From: Sipunculus nudus
Taxonomy: Eukaryota > Annelida > Sipuncula > Golfingiida > Sipunculidae
DNA: 64,000 nucleotides
Assembly (NCBI GenBank): GCA_026874595.1
Contig: CM049306.1
Location: 74,769,642 to 74,833,641, forward strand
Reading direction: 5' to 3'
Notes under the pieces: model-generated
What the model was told of the DNA's origin: nothing
The model's input: only the letters and a program-made list of their open reading frames with translations
Databases searched by the model: none
Shown: piece by piece, positions 38,001-44,000 of the stretch
Numbering within the stretch: the stretch's first letter is position 1
Layout: the number at the start of each line of letters is the position of its first letter
Position numbers and translations under genes: made by a program

Positions 38001-41000
38001 CTTCAGATGGTCCAGATCATTGTATGTGAGGGGGAGACCCTGTGATCTTTCATCTGATGCTATCCCACCTCCTGTTTAATGGATGATTCCATGTTTTATA
38101 AATAAATTACCTCTATGAATCAAAACAAGTAAAATTATAATGTGTAAGTTCATGGTAATAATTTGTAGTAGCCACTGAATATCTGACAAGATATGGGTGA
38201 GAAACCATTTCATTTGCTTGTCAATGCATATATTAACTGTTATCTGCATGTCAATTCTGAATTTACTCATAATTATGACATAAATGAAAAAAAAAAACAT
38301 ACTGCTATAAGTGAATCTTGGTCTCAACTCAGTCATGTGTGTATATGTGAATATGTGTGTACTAGACAGGACTAGGATGACCCAGACATGAGTAGCTAAG
38401 TGTGCATTAAAAATTTTGAATTTTATTAATATATAAACTTTGATGCAAATTTTGTAAAAAGTATCGTTTTCAAAATATTCCTGGTATCTTGGTCATATTT
38501 ATAAAGAACATAATGATACTTGGCTGGAAACAAGCTTGAATTAAAACCTAACTGAGCCTCACAAGCAATTTATCTACCTTGAAAAGGTATTGTAATGAAG
38601 ATATGAAAATATACCAATTACATTTATTGAAAACAGGTAAAGCAAATTAATTCTTCCCTAACGTTTTGACATAATACATCAATATATACAGTTAACCTGC
38701 TGCAGCAGCTGCCATTGTGAACTGAGATGTTGACAGTGATGAAGCTGCTAATGACACCGGATTGACAGGAGGGGGTGGAGCCGGGGGCGGAGTCATCCCG
38801 GCACTGAGTGATGTGACTGACGTTGCTGACGTAGGGCGTGATGACCGACCAGGAGATATGTGAAAGTCATCTTGGTACTTAGATGGAATTCTTGTTGTGG
38901 CTGCACCATCATCCTGCAGAAAGAAGTCCAGCATGAAACAAAGACAATGGAAACAGAGACAGAAACATTGAACAGATCAAAATTGGTATTTTTTTATGAC
39001 AATGGTGGAGTGAGCTTTGTATACATTACTTAGATCAACAACCTAGGGTTGAAGAAAATTATTACTTAAGTTCACTGCCTGGTCTATGGTGTGATAACTA
39101 TAACTTCTTGTTGTCATTGCACTTGCAGTGAAATATATGTAACATATAAGTCCAGGAGGACTAGGTAAAAGTAAGAATTTATTCTTAGGCATTAATGAAT
39201 GTATGATATGATATACAAAAAAGGATGGCAGGGCAAAAAATATTAGTTTCTGGAGTAATGGCCGAAAAATGTAAGGTTAGCAGGTCAGGGACAGTTTTTT
39301 AATTTTTTTTTTTATAATGAATTTGTTGCAATCTATTAGGGTACTGTGTATGTAATAAATGTGGATTATTTAAGGAAAGAATCAGTCACACCTAAAGAAA
39401 TATGAGTTTGATGAATTTGTTTAGATGATGTGCAAGATAGATGACCATTGCACGTGAAGAGGTATGAAAGGTATCTATCCTTACAAAAGTACAGTTAAAA
39501 TTTTCCAGACTTACCTCTTTAATTTCTCTGGCACTTGGTGTGATAACTTTTTTGTGACTCACTGGCATCCACTGTAAAACCTGAAAACAGTATATATAAA
39601 CAAAACTGTATATATTTATATAGAGATAAACAATCATCTTATAATTTACTATTAAGCTCCATACACCAAAAATACTCTTTCATCAATGGTTTCAAATCTA
39701 CAATGCATTATGAACTAAAAGTTAAACAACTTTCGCAGTCTAGCATGTGATTTTAATTGAACATTTCAAAACTTTCATGGAGTTGGAAGGACCAAGAACA
39801 GTGAGCAAGGATCATGGTGGATGACGACTAAGGCCACAGACTCTCTAAGATTCCCTATGGTTCACTAGGGATTATTAATGGATCACCAAGATGGTCCTTA
39901 GCAGCCCATCAGTGATGATCATTGGTGAGATCCTTGAGAGTGCGGTCTAGGCTTAAGCCACATGTGCTACACAGACTTGTAATATGAATGACTAAATTTT
40001 CATATACCAGGTATGAAATGACTCACCTTCAGGTACTGGTTAAATTTTTTCACCGAATGAAAATGGCAGATCAGCCAGCGCAGGTATATGAGGAGATCAT
40101 CCATTTTGACAGACAATGCTGCTTTGTCATTGGCTGCCAGCAGAGATTCACGAGCGGCAGATAATCGCTGAGCACGCTGCAGTGCATCGTTATACTCCTG
40201 CATAATATGGCTACAATTAAAATTAAATTGTTATAAAATATTGTTGCAAAATAAATTGTGTATGATTGATAATATATATATTTGTGTGCATGCAGTGAAA
40301 ACTCACCTGATGACCATCCCGCTATCATGACCACCCCACTAAGGCAAACAATTTTTTTCCCTCTAACTAATGTATATAAGAAAAACCTCCCACTAACTTG
40401 AACATTTTGGCTGATCCTGAAGGTGGTGATGTTAGTGAGATTTGAATGTATATATGTATATGATAATAATATTAACATTACCATTAACAATATCAAAAAT
40501 AATATTAACATTAAAAACATCCTTTATGTGTTATTTAACCTGAAAATAACATTTACCAACTATTACTTATAATTATGATTTAAATTATCTTTGTGTATCA
40601 CTGAAAACAACACTGTGGTTCTATAAAAAGGAGTAAGTAAAGTACTACATTATTAAATTCAAAACTTAACCACTGTTAAAGAGTTCATTGAAATTTGCAT
40701 AAAATTCTTCAACAAATGAAAAGGTGATTAAGAATTGTGTCATCTTTTGAACTGTTATGAACACTATGACATTTCATACTTTTCTCAAATTGCTGATGGA
40801 CAGGAACTTTCAAAATTACTTACGCTAGACGCTTCTGGTATTCAGGGAATAAAGATTCAATAGTGCTTGTATGTTCACAAAATCGCTTCCATCTCAGCAT
40901 GTGCATATGTTTACACTGGACTAACTGGTGGATGCGATCACAGAAAAACTGCAACAAAAGTTTTACATCAATTTCACTTAATTTCATTTTTTTTTTATTT

Positions 41001-44000
41001 TAAATCAGGATAGAGGCTATACAAACACTCATTAAAAGCAAATAAATTATAATTTAATTACCAACAATATGAATTATCAATAGGATAAATTAAAAATATT
41101 AAAATGATATAGAGCGTATGATTAATAAAAAGTTAACTTATACATTACATCAAATTAATTAATTGAATGAAATTAAAATTGATTCACTTATACAATGCTT
41201 CTACAATAATTGAGCATCACCAATAAGATAAGAATTTGCTCAATATGACTGGACTGCAGAGGACATTCTCACAGCTCCCTTTCTGAATTAACACCAAGCT
41301 CTTGGTACTAGCATCATAAATATGTTTAAGAAGCTCATGAATAGTTAATTAGTCACAGTTTGACAAGGGCATGGAAATATGACAAGAATATAGTAAAAGG
41401 ACAGTCTCAAAGCAGGAATATAACTGCAGAGAAAGTTTGGTGGGGATTGGACCTGTATTGTCAGAGAAGGAGCTAGGATAATGCTCAGTGAATGGGGTAC
41501 CTCAGCATATGTCTTCATTATTAACTAGAATACGGGTAGTCGACAAGCGACTACGTGTATCCGCCTAAATCAGAGTGGAACAGGTGAAGTGAGGCATGGA
41601 TTAAGTGGCAAGGGGAAATAGAGTGAAGTGTTGCATATTAGCATGGATGTCTGCAGCCAAATTGTGTATGAAGGTGGCCCCCCCCACCACAAAATCCAGA
41701 AAGCCGTCCAAGTTGTATACATATGCAAAATTTAAGGCAGATAAGTCAAACCACTACATGTATATGAGTGATTTTAGCCCGTGGCAGACAATCAGATGGA
41801 CGCTGAGCAAAAATGGTTGCAGGTGACGCCACCAGTTTTGCGTATGATAAAGAGCTATGTGAGAACTTTACACATGCAAAACTTTGCCTAATCGGTCAAA
41901 CGGTTCCCAAGATATGAGCTTGGATGTCTGCTGCATAAACTAGAATGCAGGTGGCGCCACCTGTCATAAAATCAAGAGAGCTGTCGGGAATGTATAAACC
42001 TGCAAAATTTTAGCCAGATATGTCAAACCACTGCCAAGATATGAGTGATTTTATCCCATGGCAGACAAATAGACAGGAGCTGTGCAAAAATGGCTGCAGG
42101 TGGGCTACCAGTTTTGCGTATGATAAAGAGCTATGTGAGATCTATACACATGCAAAATTTTGGCCCAATCAGTCAAACGGTTCCCGAGATATGAGCTTGG
42201 ATGTCTGCAGCGTAAACGTGAATGTAGGTGGCGCCACCTGTCATAAAATCAGAAAAGCTATCCAGGATGTATACGCATGCCGAATTTCAGGTGAATTAGT
42301 CAAGTCACTGCAGAGATATGAGTGATTTTAACCCAAGGCAGACAAACAGATGGACATTGTGCAAACATGGTTGCAGGTGGCGCCACCATTTTTTGTGTAT
42401 GTTATAAAGCTCTCCAAGGGCTACATTTGTGCAAAAAATTTTCCTGATCGGTCAAACGGTTCCCGAGATATGAGCTATGATGTCTGCAGTGTAAACGTGA
42501 ATGTAGGTGGCGTCACCTGTCACAAAATCAGAAAAGCTATCCAGGATGTATACGCATGCCAAATTTCAGGTGAATTAGTCAAGTCACTGCAGAGATAAGA
42601 GTGATTTTAACCCAAGGCAGACGAACAGATGGACACTGTGCAAACATGATTGCAGGTGGCGCCACCATTTTTTGTGTATGTTATAAAGCTCTCCAAGGGC
42701 TACATTTGTGCAAAAAAATTTTCCTGATCCGTCAAACGGTTCCTGAGATATGTGGGTTTATGTGTGGAAACAGACGCACAAACGGATGTAGAGCGCAGAG
42801 GAAAGGTCAGAGGTCAAAACAAAATTGGGGCGCAGCAGTTCACATGTGACCCGAACATATTCCCGGGTTTCGTAAAATTCCGCCCAGCGGTTACGGAGGA
42901 GTTCTCCGGACACCTACGCCGCGGCGGCGGTGCAACGTGCAGCTGAAAACATAGTATCCGCAAAACTCTGTTTTGGCGGACACAATTACGGTAAACTGCT
43001 ATTGCATATCAGCGCCATCTTGTGTTCATTTAGTGAAACACATAATATTTAAGTAAGTCTGGATAAATCTTATGTATATTTTGATACATTTGAGTGAATC
43101 ACAAATGAGAATACCCCATGTTTCACTGGGTTGAGCTGAAATATGATTACAGAAAATGTTTAATCGAAAATATAGAAATCTTAAACTTTTAACGTTTAAT
43201 TTTTTCAAAGTTTGAATACTAGATGGCGCTGAAGACAAAAGTGGGAGTTACCGTAAATAACAATAATCTTGTTCAAAGGTACCCCATTATATTTAGATAC
43301 TGTAAGAAGATAATGTTTTAACTAGTGGTATGCCAATTAATCAATTAAATTGATTATTGGTGGTTTCCTTTCTGATTAAATTGATTACATTTTTGCATAA
43401 GTGATGATTATGTATGCACCTGCAAAGAATCTATTCCTGTCAGAGACATACGAACACACAGTAACAAACAGCATCAAAACGGAACCTTGTGCAGCCCACA
43501 ATCATCCACCAGCAAGTTGACCTTGGATGTAGGTGGATTGATGGTTTCATTATGAATACCAATGTACGTCACACAATTTTTACTGGGGTCCATATTTTAG
43601 GTACCAGTATTCAGCAGATTTCAAGGTAATAAAGAAAGTATATAAAATAAGTGATTAATAATCATTCATCAGTTGTTTTATATTTTTAAATCATCAATTA
43701 TGATATTCAAAACAATTCCTACCACTAGTTCTAACAGAATAAGTAGAAGAATGAGTTGAGGATACTGCTTTTATTATAAACCAGCCTTACCTGATGTAGC
43801 AGTAAGGGCAGGCCCTGTATTGTGTAGTCTGACTTCAGGGTGTTGTCCATCTCTGTCCACATGGCATCAGCCTGGACACACAGTGGACGGGCACTGCTCA
43901 CCTGAAGTATCCTGTCTAACACTACCTTCCTCTCCTGACGGAAATGGTCCACCCCCTTCGGTAGGGGTACAGAGCTACAATATTGTAATATATTTTAAAT

